Shown: positions 1 through 10,610 of the stretch, one piece after another
Layout of the letters: each line of letters opens with the position of its first letter
Numbering within the stretch: the stretch's first letter is position 1
Assembly: GCA_033398695.1 (NCBI GenBank)
Contig: CM065801.1
Location: forward strand, 53,268,358 to 53,332,357
Length of the DNA stretch: 64,000 nt
Direction: 5' to 3'
Source: Orobanche coerulescens
Lineage: Eukaryota > Streptophyta > Magnoliopsida > Lamiales > Orobanchaceae
Translations under genes and position numbers: made by a program
Notes under the pieces: generated by a model
The model's database searches: none
What the model saw: only the letters and a program-made list of their open reading frames with translations
Told to the model about the DNA's origin: nothing

Positions 1-514
1 CGGGTCGTCGAGCCACAGCGGTGGCGGGGCCCGCCGGACAGTGGCGGGGCGCCGGACGATTGCGGGCACCGGCCGGGCAGGTGCGCGAGAACCGGCGTAG
101 CGCCTTCTGGCCGGAAGGCTGCGCGCTAACCGGCAGTGTAGCGCCTGTGCCGGGTGGCTAGCGTCTGTTATCGGGCACAGGCGATGGGGTTTCGAGGTTA
201 CGGACTCGGTCGGGATCGGCGAGTAGCGCACGCTACGCCCGGCGTAGCGCGCGCTAGTCGGTAGGCGTAGCGCCGCCGGCCGGCTAGCGTCGTTACTGGC
301 CGGCGGATTCGATCCGGTGGCTCTTTGGGCAGTCGGCTGCTAAGCGCGCGGAGCATCGGCCGTAGCGCACGCTAGCGGGAGTTAGGTCGGCGAGTTTGGT
401 CGGCGGGGTTGGTCGGGTGTTGCCGGGTCGTGTGGGCCACTGGCCGAGGGTGCTCGGCCGATCTGCGGCCGATAGCGCACGCTAGTCCGGAAGGCTAGCG
501 CCGCTAGTCCGCGA

Positions 515-522
515 TATAAATA
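515..522 (+). promoter_or_regulatory. LTR TATA box
   Basis: TATAAATA directly downstream of the palindrome array and about 30 bases before a pyrimidine-rich TTTCACTTCG stretch, the likely transcription start of the LTR. The same order is seen in the related LTR at 30218. Confidence 0.6.
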
Positions 523-1578
523 TGGTGGCGATCACATTTCACTTCGTTTTTCATTTCCTACCTTCTCCATCCGCGAGTGGCGATTCATGGGCGACGAAGC
601 CATGTTGTTTAACAACAAATCCATGAAGTTCTGGAGTCCATAACATCAATCGATCGTCCGTTATCAACCTTTGATTCATCGAATCAAGGTAATCTTCCTT
701 AGAACCCTAATTTCGTGAATTTGGGGATTTTTGCATTTTCGTCCGATTCGTTCCGTGTTGTTGATTAATTCATGATGGGTATGATTAATCTTGATAGTAT
801 TCTTGTGTTTAACATCATTTAATCCATTGTTCTTCGTCGAATCGAAGTATAATTCTTGATTTCCTTGGAGTTGACTTTTCGGGGATTTGTCCCCGATCTC
901 ATTTTTCATCCGTTTTCGATGGATCGATTATGGTTAAATGATGTTGTTAAACATATTCTATGAATTGTATATCCATATTCAACTTGGAATTCCGTTTTGG
1001 GTTTTGTGGGACGAATCGTGTTCTTGACCGTTTTGGGGAAATCGTGAACTTTTGTCATTCGTTCTTTGAATTCAACGGCTTTGAGTCGTGTTATGGAATT
1101 CATTTCATTGTTATTATTTGTCCTTCGTAGTTTATGAACGTGAGTTGGCGTTCGGTGGAGTCGGCGGGTTCGTAGTCAGTTCGGGCCAACCTACTTGGTC
1201 GATTCTCGCGTTGTTCTTATTCGAGGCAAGTACCTTGTCCATACTTTTCTTGTTTCGCGGATATGATGATTGGTGATCGTCTTGGTTTGTTTGTTTGTTT
1301 GAAATGAGTTTTCAAAAGTTAAGTTAGCCTCGTTAAAGGCCTCTTTCAAAGCCGGGTGTGTTTTGTGATTGGTGTGGTTCGTGAATAACCATGTGAATTC
1401 TATGTATATGCTTGGTGTTCATGTTGCACTTGGTATTGTGTGTGGACGTATATTATTTCATTTCGGTGCGTTGAGGATTGACGTGGTGTTTTGCTAAGTG
1501 TTTGATGCCTGCAGGCGAATTGTTTGAATATCCTTGATGTGATATGTTATTTGTGTGAATGTGTGGATATGGTTGAAG

Positions 1579-1722
1579 GTCTACGGTGGCACATGGCATG
1601 TGATCATGTGGCGAGGATGCAACAAGTGATTGATCCAACCGTGAGCACGAGATAATCTACGGTGGCACATGGCATGTGATCATGTGGCGAGGATGCAACA
1701 AGCGATTGATCCAACCGTGAGA
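1579..1722 (+). repeat. Tandem duplication inside LTR
   Basis: Two near-identical copies of a block of about 78 bases that begins CTACGGTGGCACATGG and ends GATCCAACCGTGAG. The neighbouring LTR has the same duplication at 3718-3862, so it predates the split of the two families. Confidence 0.8.
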
Positions 1723-2580
1723 TGTGTGTGATTTGCTTCGCTAGCCACGGCTCGGGAGGGTCCTTCGAGGCCTCGAGTGGGATGTCGGTGGTAGCGTCCG
1801 GTCTGGCGATGCGCGTGCGTGATTATGTTTCGTTGATTTTATGTCCGTTGAGGACACGTGATGTTGGGCTTTGACCCTGTAAATTGTTGGTGGTTTCCTA
1901 TTTGCGAAAACAAAACATTTGGGCCGTGACCCTATTGATTTTTGGAAAGAGAAGGATTGTATAATCCTAAATTGTTTTCTAGTAAAACTCTCGATGGCAT
2001 TTTAAACTGTTTTGTAAATTGTTTCCCTTATTTGCGATCTTTCGGTTTTGGAAATGTTTACTCAAACTCTTGCCTCGGGAAGTACTTTTCTTTACGTTTG
2101 GATCTTTGAGGATTCCTGATTATTATTGTTCTTGGAACTTGTATTGTATGGCTCGTATTTTTGCACTTGTACTTGCACTAGCAAAACGGTGGAGTTTGCT
2201 AACCCCGAGTATTCGGGGTGGATGTCTATTTTGCATTCGGGTTTTGGAGCATAGCACGGGGTCGGCACGAAGGATGATGAATGATGAACGATACTAGTCA
2301 CACGAGGATCCGTTCTTTGTCGTATTGGTCTACTTGTATTTTCTTTTCCGCTGCAGTATCTTTTCCCCGTTATGCGGGAGTTTATTGTATTTTGACCCCT
2401 GCGTGGGTATGTGTTTGGAATTGAGTTGTATGTATTTGTTGAAAGACCAAATCGGTCTACTGAGTCATTTTAGCCTTAAAGGCGAGGTTTAGATGTTTGA
2501 TTTTAGTTATCAGCCTGGTAGATCCTCGAGGAGAGGGTCTACGGCGTGTAATATCCCTGAGCGGATTTGGGGGTGTTACA

Positions 2581-4720
2581 TTGGTAGCGCACGCTGGGGG
2601 GAAGGATAGCGCGCTATCCGTGCCAGGCGATCCGGGAGCTACTAGGTAGTGCAGGGTTCTCGTTAACGCACGCTAACATTTGTAGCTAGCGTGCGCTAAC
2701 TGTACTTTTTGGCAGAATGTTTTGTTCTGATGCTTTGATAGCGCACGCTAATCTGATAGTATTAGCGCACGCTAAAGTATCGATATATAAAGCGGACGGA
2801 TCGATCATTACTCTTCATTTTTCTTCATTTATTCTTCTTCCTCCGCGGGTTGAGACGAGGGCGACTAGGGCTTGGGCTCCTGGCCGATTTCCACTCCATC
2901 CAAGGTGTTTTGGAGTATCCTAGGTGATTATAACATCATCTAATCCATTGTTCTTCAAAGAATCAAAGTATTTTTCTTGAATCCCTAGAGTTGACTTTTT
3001 GGGAGTTTTGTTCTTGATTTCGTTTTCTATCCATTTTTTGACGAACCAATTGTTGTCAAATGATGTTGTTAAATATATCCTATGGATTGTATATCCATAT
3101 TTCGGCTTAGAATTCAATTTTCATGTTTTGGTCGGTCGATTTGCGTTCTTGGCCGTTTGGGGGAAACCCTTGAACTTTCGTCGTTTGTTCTTTGAATTCA
3201 GCAACTTTGGGTCGTACTTTGAAATTCATTTTCATTGTTGTTATTGTTGTCCGTATTTTATTGTCGCGGGTTAGCGTTCGGTGGAGTCGGCGGGTTCGTG
3301 GTCGGTTCGTGCCAACCTACTTCGGTCGATTCTTCGCGTTTGTGATTACTCGAGGCAAGTACCTTGTCCATACAAATTCTTGTTTTATGAATGTGATAAT
3401 TAGTGATCGTCTCCTTATGTTTATTTGATCGTTTGAATCTCACTTTCATAGATTCGGTTAGCCTTGTTAAAGGCCCTCTTTCAAAACGCGCGTGTTTTGT
3501 GGACATTGTGTTCGTGGATGGTTATGTGAATTACTATGAATACACATGGTGTTGTCGTTGTGCTTTGATAATATATATATGTATATATATTATCTTTTAT
3601 TGGTACGTTGTAATTTGACCATTGCGTCGTGTTTTGTGTTTGTTGCCATTGAGTGAATTACTTGGATATTATTGATGTGATATGTTATTTGTGTGAATGT
3701 GTGGATATGGTTGAAGGTCTAAGGTGACACATGACACGTGATCATGTGGTCAGGATGCAACAAGTGATTGATCCAACCGTGAGAGCCTGAGATAATCTAC
3801 GGTGGCACATGGCATGCGATCATGTGGCCTGGATGCAACAAGCGATTGATCCAACCGTGAGATGTGTGTGATTTGTTTCGCTAGTAGCTCGGGAGGGTCC
3901 TTCGAGGCCTCGAGTGGGATTTGTGGCTTCGTCCCGGTCCTAGGCGATGCGCGTGCGCGATTATGTTTTGTTGATTTTTATGTCCGTCGAGGACACATGA
4001 TGATGGGCTCTGGCCCTGTGAATTGTTGTCGGGTTTTCTATCTGCCAAAACAAAACCTTTGGGCTGTGACCCCTGTTGATTTTGGTAAGAGAAAGATTCT
4101 GAAATCCTAAATTGTTTTCTATTAAAACTCTCGATGGCATTTTAAACTGTTTTATAAATTGTTTCCCTTGATTTGTGATCTTTCGATTTTGGAATGTTTT
4201 AGCCAAACTCATGCCTCGGGAAGTACTTTTCATTACGTTTGGATCTTTGAGGATTCCTGGTTATTGTTATTCGTGGAATGTGAATTGTATGGCTCGTATT
4301 TGCACTTTGTTCTTGCACTAGCAAAACAGTGGAGTTTTACTAACCCCCGAGTATTCGGGGGGTGGATGTCTGTTTTTGCATTCAGGTTTGGGAGCATAAC
4401 ACATGGTCGGCACGAAGGATGATGAAAGATGAACGATACTAATCACACGAGGGCCCGTTTGATGTCATATTGGTTTAGTTATATTTTATTACCGCTGCAA
4501 TATTCTTTCCACGTTGTACGGGAGTGTGTTGTATTCGATCCCTGCGTGGGCATGTATTGTAATTGAGTTGTATGTATTTAACGAAAGACCAAATCGGTCT
4601 ACTGAGTCATTTTAGCCTTAAAGGCGTTGTTGAGTTGTTCGGTTTTGTTACCATCCTGGTAGAACCTTGAAGAAAGGTTCTACGGCGTGTAATATCCCTG
4701 AGCGGATTGGGGGTGTTACA
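2581..4720 (+). repeat. Tekay-like LTR (second family), 5' truncated by nested LTR
   Basis: The start of this LTR lies left of the nested LTR that ends at 2580. The visible part has palindromes of type TTAGCGCACGCTAA (2584-2780), a TATA box at 2784, the duplicated 78-base block (3718-3862), a C5/G5 hairpin at 4344-4361, the terminal hairpin at 4659-4683, and the end GGGGGTGTTACA at 4720. A related fragment lies inside the LARD-like element at about 59105-59600. It has no coding content. Confidence 0.75.
2784..2791 (+). promoter_or_regulatory. LTR TATA box
   Basis: TATATAAA about 14 bases after the last palindrome of the array. It is followed by a CT-rich leader (ATTCTTCTTCCTCC), as in the other LTR promoters in this window. 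Confidence 0.55.
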
Positions 4721-6217
4721 ATACCAGCCCATTAACCAATCAATTTTGGACTTGTAATTTATTAATGAATCTATTAAGCACTGTTTATAAAATCCATTCA
4801 ACTCTCACAACTTAAAATTCCAAGGTTTTATAACAATACACTTGATTAAGAGAGTTTATCAAAGTCTTGTCATAATCAGATTTTTTTTTACTTATAACCA
4901 CTAGAATATAAGTTGGATTTGCACCAATTTTTGACATAATATCCCTAAGATACTTAAGAAAAAATATATTGTAACTCATGCCCCTGAAATATACGGATCA
5001 AGTAACATATACCATTAATTCCAAAAGGTGGCAGAATTGATTCCTTTATTGCCTTAGTAAATTTTAAGCCATATAAATCCATATTAAATGCAAGAGTAAG
5101 CCATGGATGAATTCTTAACATCATTATAACATGCCTAAGAACATATACAAGCTCTCACACCTTCGAAAGAGCTAAGAACATATCAAAAACAAGGAAGAAA
5201 TAAAGGAAACTCACCTTGATTGTCAAAGAAATTGAGGTGGTGTTGTTTTGATGATTTCTCCTTGAATTTTTGGTAAATTTTCGAAGGGTGAAGACAATAT
5301 ATGAGGGTTGAGGGTCGGTTTTATCCATCAACCATGTGTGTTATGAAGATGAAATGTCCAAAATACCCTCGAATGACTACTAGAGACTAGGTTTGAAAGA
5401 ATGGATCGATTCAAGTAGTTATGATCCAGTTCTTGAAGTGTTTGAACCGGTTCCTAACGTAAATAAACCATATTTAGGTTATGGATGGCTGGCCTAGGGG
5501 TTTTGTACAAGTTTAGTGTGTGTTTGAAGTGTTTAAAGTCGGTTACTTATGCGAACAATGATGAAAATGCTAGTGAAGGAGTTTATTGTCATAACTTTCT
5601 AAAACTTCATACACAACATTATATTTAGGAATTTAAGGATTCATTTATCAATTTGGTACCTTTTGGACAATAAACTAAAGGATAAGTTCAATCCTGACCG
5701 CAGTTAGAAGGAATAAGGTATAGACAGATCACAGTATTTTACAAACGTTATCAGATACAATCATAAATTGTATCCTATTAGGTATTGACAAGAATCAAGG
5801 TACTTGACACGTGTTAGTATATTAAATAATGGTTATTCTCTTCAATCATCAATCTAAAGTGACCCAGTACACGCGCCGACTAAAAATCTCGAGATAAGCT
5901 AGTTAACCTCCGATAGACACGTTAGTGACATCTTTATGACTTCTAGGCTTACCACGTGTACTCAGAGTTTTATAAGATCTTTACATATATTTTATTTTAG
6001 TATTAGAAATAATATGAATAACGTAACTTAGTTCCTAAATATATACCACAATAGTGTTTTAAACTTTAGTTCAAATGTTTAGCACATTTCTATGTAGTGA
6101 AATTAACTATAAGATCAACTGAACCATGAAACGTCAAGTAATCCAAATAACACATAATTAACAAGTAATGCATGAATCATATTGACCAAATGAGTAGTGT
6201 CAGGCTCGGGTATCACA
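4721..6217 (-). repeat. Minus-strand gypsy LTR fragment
   Basis: Read on the minus strand, the fragment begins at 6217 with TGTGATACCCGAGCCTGAC, a typical start for long gypsy LTRs. It continues AT-rich without ORFs to 4721, where the plus-strand LTR cuts it off. The minus strand around 5200-5330 has a TATATTG-like box and a leader like those of other LTRs here. No internal region or second LTR is attached, so the lineage is uncertain. Confidence 0.5.
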
Positions 6218-6472
6218 TTTATTGATAATAATTATATTTATTAAAAAAATAATAATAAAATAAAAATAAAAATAAAAAATAAATAAAATTGAAATAAAAA
6301 TAAACAAATACTCGTGAACTGCTCCCGAGCACTCGGGACTGATGCTCGAGCCGAGCTCGAGCTTGAATATTGTTGTTCATTCGAGCTCGAGTGAACATTT
6401 ACAAACCATGCTTGTTAAGGTCAAAACTTGACTCGGATCGGTTCGTTTCCAGCCATACTCTAAACTGAAATT
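6218..6472. other. AT-rich spacer with CGAGCTCG palindromes
   Basis: An A-rich low-complexity tract (6240-6305) is followed by a cluster of GAGCTCGAG/CTCGAGC words (6310-6395). No ORF is visible. The GAGCTCG cluster looks like the edge of an old DNA transposon, but I cannot define ends or a target duplication. Confidence 0.4.
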
Positions 6473-7138
6473 TAGGCCTGGCAAACGGGCGGGCTCGGCC
6501 CAAATGGGCCGGGCGAAAAATGGGCGGGCGAAATCTGGGCCGGGCCAAAAAGGCACGATTTTTTTTGGGCCAAAAATATTAGGCACGTGGCTCGGCCCGG
6601 CCCGCGGGCTTCATCTTTTTTTTTTGAAATATTAATTCTGAATAAATGTAGAAATATTTTTCGATCCTTAATTATTATATTATTCACTATACTATTACAA
6701 TCAAATATATAAATGTATAATTATTTTTATTTGATAATTAAATTATTTACTACACTACCGCAATCAAAACACAAATATACAAATATTTTTATTTGATCAT
6801 CATATCATTTATTACTACTATTTTTTATGAAAATCATAAAATAATATTATTATTGATATGAGATCTTCTGAAAATGTCAAAGTCGTAAAAATAAAATTAC
6901 GTCAATAATTAACATATAGATCTAATATAATCTAACCAATAAGGACAATTTTTAAAAATTATATTTACATATAACATAAAGATATAAAAAAAGCTGGGCG
7001 TAGGTATTGTGAGCAGCCTCAACAATTTGGCCAAATCTGGGTCGGGCCAAAAGCGATTTTTTTTTAAAAATATTAGGCGTCTTGCCTAAACAGGTGGGCT
7101 GGCCCGGCCATGAGCCTGGGCCTATTTTGCCAAGTCTA
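6473..7138. mobile_element. Non-autonomous hAT element (MITE-like)
   Basis: The left end TAGGCCTGGCAAACGGGC and the right end, whose reverse complement begins TAGACTTGGCAAAATAGGCC, are imperfect terminal inverted repeats of hAT type, rich in GGGC/GCCC. The element is flanked by a perfect 8-bp target duplication CTGAAATT (6465-6472 and 7139-7146), diagnostic for hAT. The 666-base interior is AT-rich with no transposase, so the element needs a transposase in trans. The intact duplication suggests a fairly recent insertion. Confidence 0.92.
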
Positions 7139-7929
7139 CTGAAATTCTCCACCTCTTCCTCTATTCCTCACTGTATATTCACACACACACACACATTGAT
7201 CAAATACACATTTATTTCTCTGTGTTCATGTTCACACAGGAAAGGGGCATATGCAACACCCACAAATCATACACTATGCAACTAGCGATGACGGTGGGCA
7301 ACGACGGTGCGACGGACTACGAGGGTTTTTCGAGGATATGTTATACTAGCTCTATGTGTGGCAATCAGCCAGGTAAGCTTGATGGGTTAAAGGTTCTAAT
7401 TCGGGTCAATTAATGGTTTTTGGTTTCTTTGTTCAACTCTAAGGTAACCCTCCCGGGCACCCGATAATAGAATGGGTGAAAGCCATTCAGGAGATGCCGA
7501 TCCCACGTGGTTCGTGCAATCAAACTTGGACTGAAATTTGGGCTTTGGATCTGGTTTGAAAGGTACGATGGGTTTTGATTTTCGATTTGGGTATTTGGGC
7601 CGGCTTCGGGTTTCTCATTTTGGGTTAGATTTTGGATTCTGGGGTTTGATGAAGTCTGGTTAAATGCTGGATTGTTTCCATATTTTTGTTTGAGAGTGGA
7701 ATGGTGAAGGCTCGATCTTTGGTTTTGAGGTTCTGAACTCACTCCAGGCTTGGTGAATCAGCGGCCCGAGTTTTTGTTTTCCAGCAGAGAGGGGGAAGTG
7801 GAGATTGGTTGTGATGGTTGTTTTAGGCGTTTGGATCTGGTTATGGTTTTCTAGCGACTCGGTGTTGGTCGAAAGTGGTTACTGTGGTTTTAATAATGGA
7901 AATTTAAAAGTAAGATGAGACATTGCAGG
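7139..7929 (+). other. Unassigned DNA with a weak exon-like stretch
   Basis: No recognisable transposon protein. A CA microsatellite (about 7180-7194) and a short open stretch from the ATG at 7276 to about 7371 end in CAG followed by GTAAGC, a good plant splice donor. The encoded peptide of about 30 residues matches nothing I know. The rest (7410-7929) is GGTTTTGG-rich and non-coding in appearance. It could be an old gene start or an intron-bearing transposon remnant. Confidence 0.25.
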
Positions 7930-9434
7930 TAGAGGTGGCTACGGGTCGGGCTGGAACGGAACGGGCTCAGAATAGGGAGTGCAGGAGCGGACCATGTTTG
8001 TCGCGGGCCGGGCCTGGGCGGAGCCCGCCCGCCACCGGGCTGTTGTGGGCCGGTCTGGGCAGGACAGCCCAGGCCGAATATTAAAAATAAATTATTTTGA
8101 ACATAAAAATATGTTAACATTACATTAACAATCAATTTAAAAAAGTTATTTTGAATTTTTAAAATAAATTAGTTAATATCAATTAAAAATCAATTTACAA
8201 AAACTGTTTGAATTAAAAAATTATAAAAATTAGTAAAGAACTGCTTCAATCTGTTTAAGAAAATTCATTTTGAATTTTTAGGATATGTTAGCATTAAATT
8301 AAATGGGGGAAACAGGGGGAAATTGGATTGGACTTAATTTGTAAAAATTAGATTATTTTTTGAAATTTAATCTAATTTTCAAAATTGAGTTGCCTACGTA
8401 TCCTATGAATCAAAGTCCACGTAGTTCTTTTTACTTACCTTTTTACATACCTAAACTTAAAGGTAGGATGATGTGCTCAATCGTCATTTTGGCCACTCGC
8501 CGAAGCTCCTAATTCGGATGAAGAATCGATATCATCCACGGCTCATCATCCTCGTTATGTTCGTTTTCTTCTTCCATCTGTTCTTGTTGATGTTTTTTTG
8601 CTTGTTCCCAATATTTTTTACAGACCAGAATCTTCACAACAACGGGCAATAAAGATGTTTGTTTATCTGTTATAACTCTTGTACCTACACTAAAATCGGA
8701 CTTTGAAGCAATTGTAGAGGCTGGAACGACAAGGAGATCCATTGCAATTCTAGCCAATATAGGATATTGTTCTTCATGTAATTTCCACCATTTTAAAATC
8801 TCAAAATCAGCATCAAGCTCATGCGAACACATAAAATACTCATTTAAGATTTGACTTAGAAGAAGTTGAAGAAGTAGAGCTTGATGACGATTTTGGTTTT
8901 TTGAAAATAATTGAAGATGTAAAATTTATCAAACCTACCTTTATTTTTTTGAAGTTGACTGAGAGGCTAGAACCTCCGATTTATATTTTTAAATGTACAA
9001 ATTAACTAATGAAGCTAATATTTTGACGCACTCATTTACCTAGTGCATTATAATAATAATCAATAAGATTACCGAGTGCTTCTTTTTTCACACACCGGTC
9101 AAAAAGACATGCAACACCATATATGTAAGGAAATTGTGCTAAATACTATAACCATTTTTCTTGCATTGTAGAAATAACTTGAGATAAATGTAAAATATTT
9201 TGGTATTCACTTAAAGAACCAACAATTTTACAATATCTTAAAATATCCAAGCGCACATTAGGTTAAAAACATAAGAAAATAAACATATAGAATTAGTATA
9301 AGCCCGTAGAATACTATGAACGATTGTAGCAAGTTCCCAACGAGTCTCAATTACGAGGTCTTGCTCGGCTAAATGTTTAGGATTGGAGTTATATAATTAA
9401 ATAATAATTTCCTTATAAGGAATAACATCATCAA
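7930..9434 (-). mobile_element. Degenerate hAT transposon, 5' side cut off
   Basis: The 3' end lies at 7930 with TAGAGGTGGCTACGGGTCGG, a hAT-style terminus with GGGCCGG-rich subterminal sequence. The minus strand then carries the C-terminal transposase domain (8509-8832) and fainter decayed coding traces up to about 9390. At 9435 a plus-strand LTR interrupts it. No second terminus is visible, so the target duplication cannot be tested. Confidence 0.6.
8509..8832 (-). pseudogene. hAT transposase C-terminal dimerisation domain fragment
   Basis: The 107-residue remnant matches the hAT C-terminal dimerisation region of the RICESLEEPER/BED-type plant transposases. It shows FEILKWWKLHEEQYPILARI, then the alpha-helical block with VPAST(I/V)ASKSDFS, then a segment corresponding to the family pattern R..L.P..V..L.C...W (here VVKILVCKKYWEQ). 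A full transposase has about 600-700 residues, so only the last sixth is readable. The acidic tail (EEENEHNEDDE) is typical. Upstream sequence has stops in all frames, and no BED zinc finger survives. Clearly non-functional. Confidence 0.85.
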
Positions 9435-10610
9435 TGTAATACCCGGATTTTCAGTATAAATTTTTCACGTTATTTTATCTGAGATATACTGCATAGCTTG
9501 GTGTCTATACAGTATGGATAAAATAAATTAAGAACCGAGACACTTATATTTGTACAATTGACGTGTTTGATTGACAGTTGTATTGAGGATATGGTGTATC
9601 AGGTTGAACTGATTTGAACATCAGGTGTATCATATGAGAATATTTTTGGGATGAATATATGTATTTAGTATGTGTGTATACGTATCCAGTATGTCGAGAC
9701 GGACCGGAACAGTTGGATTTTGGCCAAGTGCAGAAGGCCATTACGTACGCTAATTTTAAGTGCTAACGTACGTTAAGTTGCTAGTTTTACGTACATTATG
9801 CATAAGGCATTACGTACGTAACAAGAGGAATCAGACAGGATCCGGATATGATCGACAGGTGGGACCTGTGTCGGCAGCTTTCGGCAGCGGATGTGGACAG
9901 GCGAGTCAACCCCGAGTATTACGTACGCTATGCAGGGGTATTACGTACGTAAGATGAGAATATATTATAGCAAGTCAACGTACGTATTACGTACGCTATG
10001 AGGAAAGGATTACGTACGTAAGGCATTGAATGAAATGAGTCAGTTACCTCTGGATCGGTATTACGTACGCTATCAAGGATGGATAACGCACGTAATTTGT
10101 GTTACGTACATTAACTTTGGTATGTTACGTACGTAACGAGATGGAAGTTTATAAAAGTGGACGCCCGTCATTTCATTTTCTTCAGAACTCCACTTCGTTT
10201 TTTCGCCTTCAAAGTCGATTATGAGCTTGGAAACATGAGATTGGAGCTTGAGATATGGAGCTATTGTTGATTCTTGAAGTGTTTGCTTGTGTATTTCATC
10301 TTCTAAGAGTTATGTTGGATAATCCTCTCCTTGAATTCGGAATTTGATATTATTGTTGATGAATTATCGTATGAAGATGATTATGGTTTTGTTGTTACGA
10401 TTCTTGAGGTTATATGAACTATATGTTGAAGGATAGGATGGTTTATGTCTTGATTATATTGGTTATGATTATAGAATCATAGTGTTCTTGGTGTTCTTGG
10501 TAGAATTATTTTGATTCTTGATGTTAGGAGGATCGTATATTGGAGAATATGATAATATACATCTTGAATTATGAATGAGGATTGTTTAGATGTTAGAATA
10601 ATCGGATTGT
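9435..10610 (+). repeat. Tekay-like LTR, TTACGTACGTAA family (5' part)
   Basis: Starts TGTAATACCCGG, inserted into the hAT remnant. From 9743 to 10136 it has about ten near-palindromes on the theme TTACGTACGTAA, with perfect copies at 9941-9952, 10010-10021 and 10125-10136. A TATA box (TATAAAA, 10150) and a leader follow. The part around 10215-10440 is clearly similar to the right edge of the window (63807-64000). Its right boundary near 10610 is not sharp: a second palindrome array of another type begins there. Confidence 0.65.
10150..10156 (+). promoter_or_regulatory. LTR TATA box
   Basis: TATAAAA 14 bases after a perfect TTACGTACGTAA, followed by a pyrimidine-rich leader (CATTTCATTTTCTTCAG). 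Same spacing as in the other LTRs. Confidence 0.6.

Larger units (their letters stand above)
1..2580 (+). repeat. Tekay/Del-like LTR, 5' end outside window
   Basis: Non-coding long LTR of the same family as the solo LTR at 29339-32511, lacking roughly its first 480 bases. It runs in the same order: CG-rich palindromes (TAGCGCACGCTA-like, about 110-500), TATA box at 515, a leader with a conserved stretch around 585-700, a duplicated block of about 78 bases (1579-1722), a C4/G4 hairpin at 2203-2218, a terminal hairpin at 2518-2542, and the end GTGTTACA. The next base (2581) falls inside a different LTR, so this LTR was inserted into it. Whether an internal region lies to the left cannot be seen. 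The short ORFs inside are chance. Confidence 0.8.

Noticed and set aside
1577..1722. CRISPR-like direct repeats
   Set aside because: Only two adjacent copies of a long block, no spacers, and a plant LTR context.
2019..2301. Short ORFs within the LTRs (for example 2019-2297, 30801-31025, 57210-57497)
   Set aside because: Not conserved in frame between sister LTRs, no domains, and they overlap LTR signals; chance ORFs.
7276..7371. Host gene first exon with splice donor
   Set aside because: Tempting borders, but about 30 residues with no recognised family and no following exon; kept only as an exon-like note.
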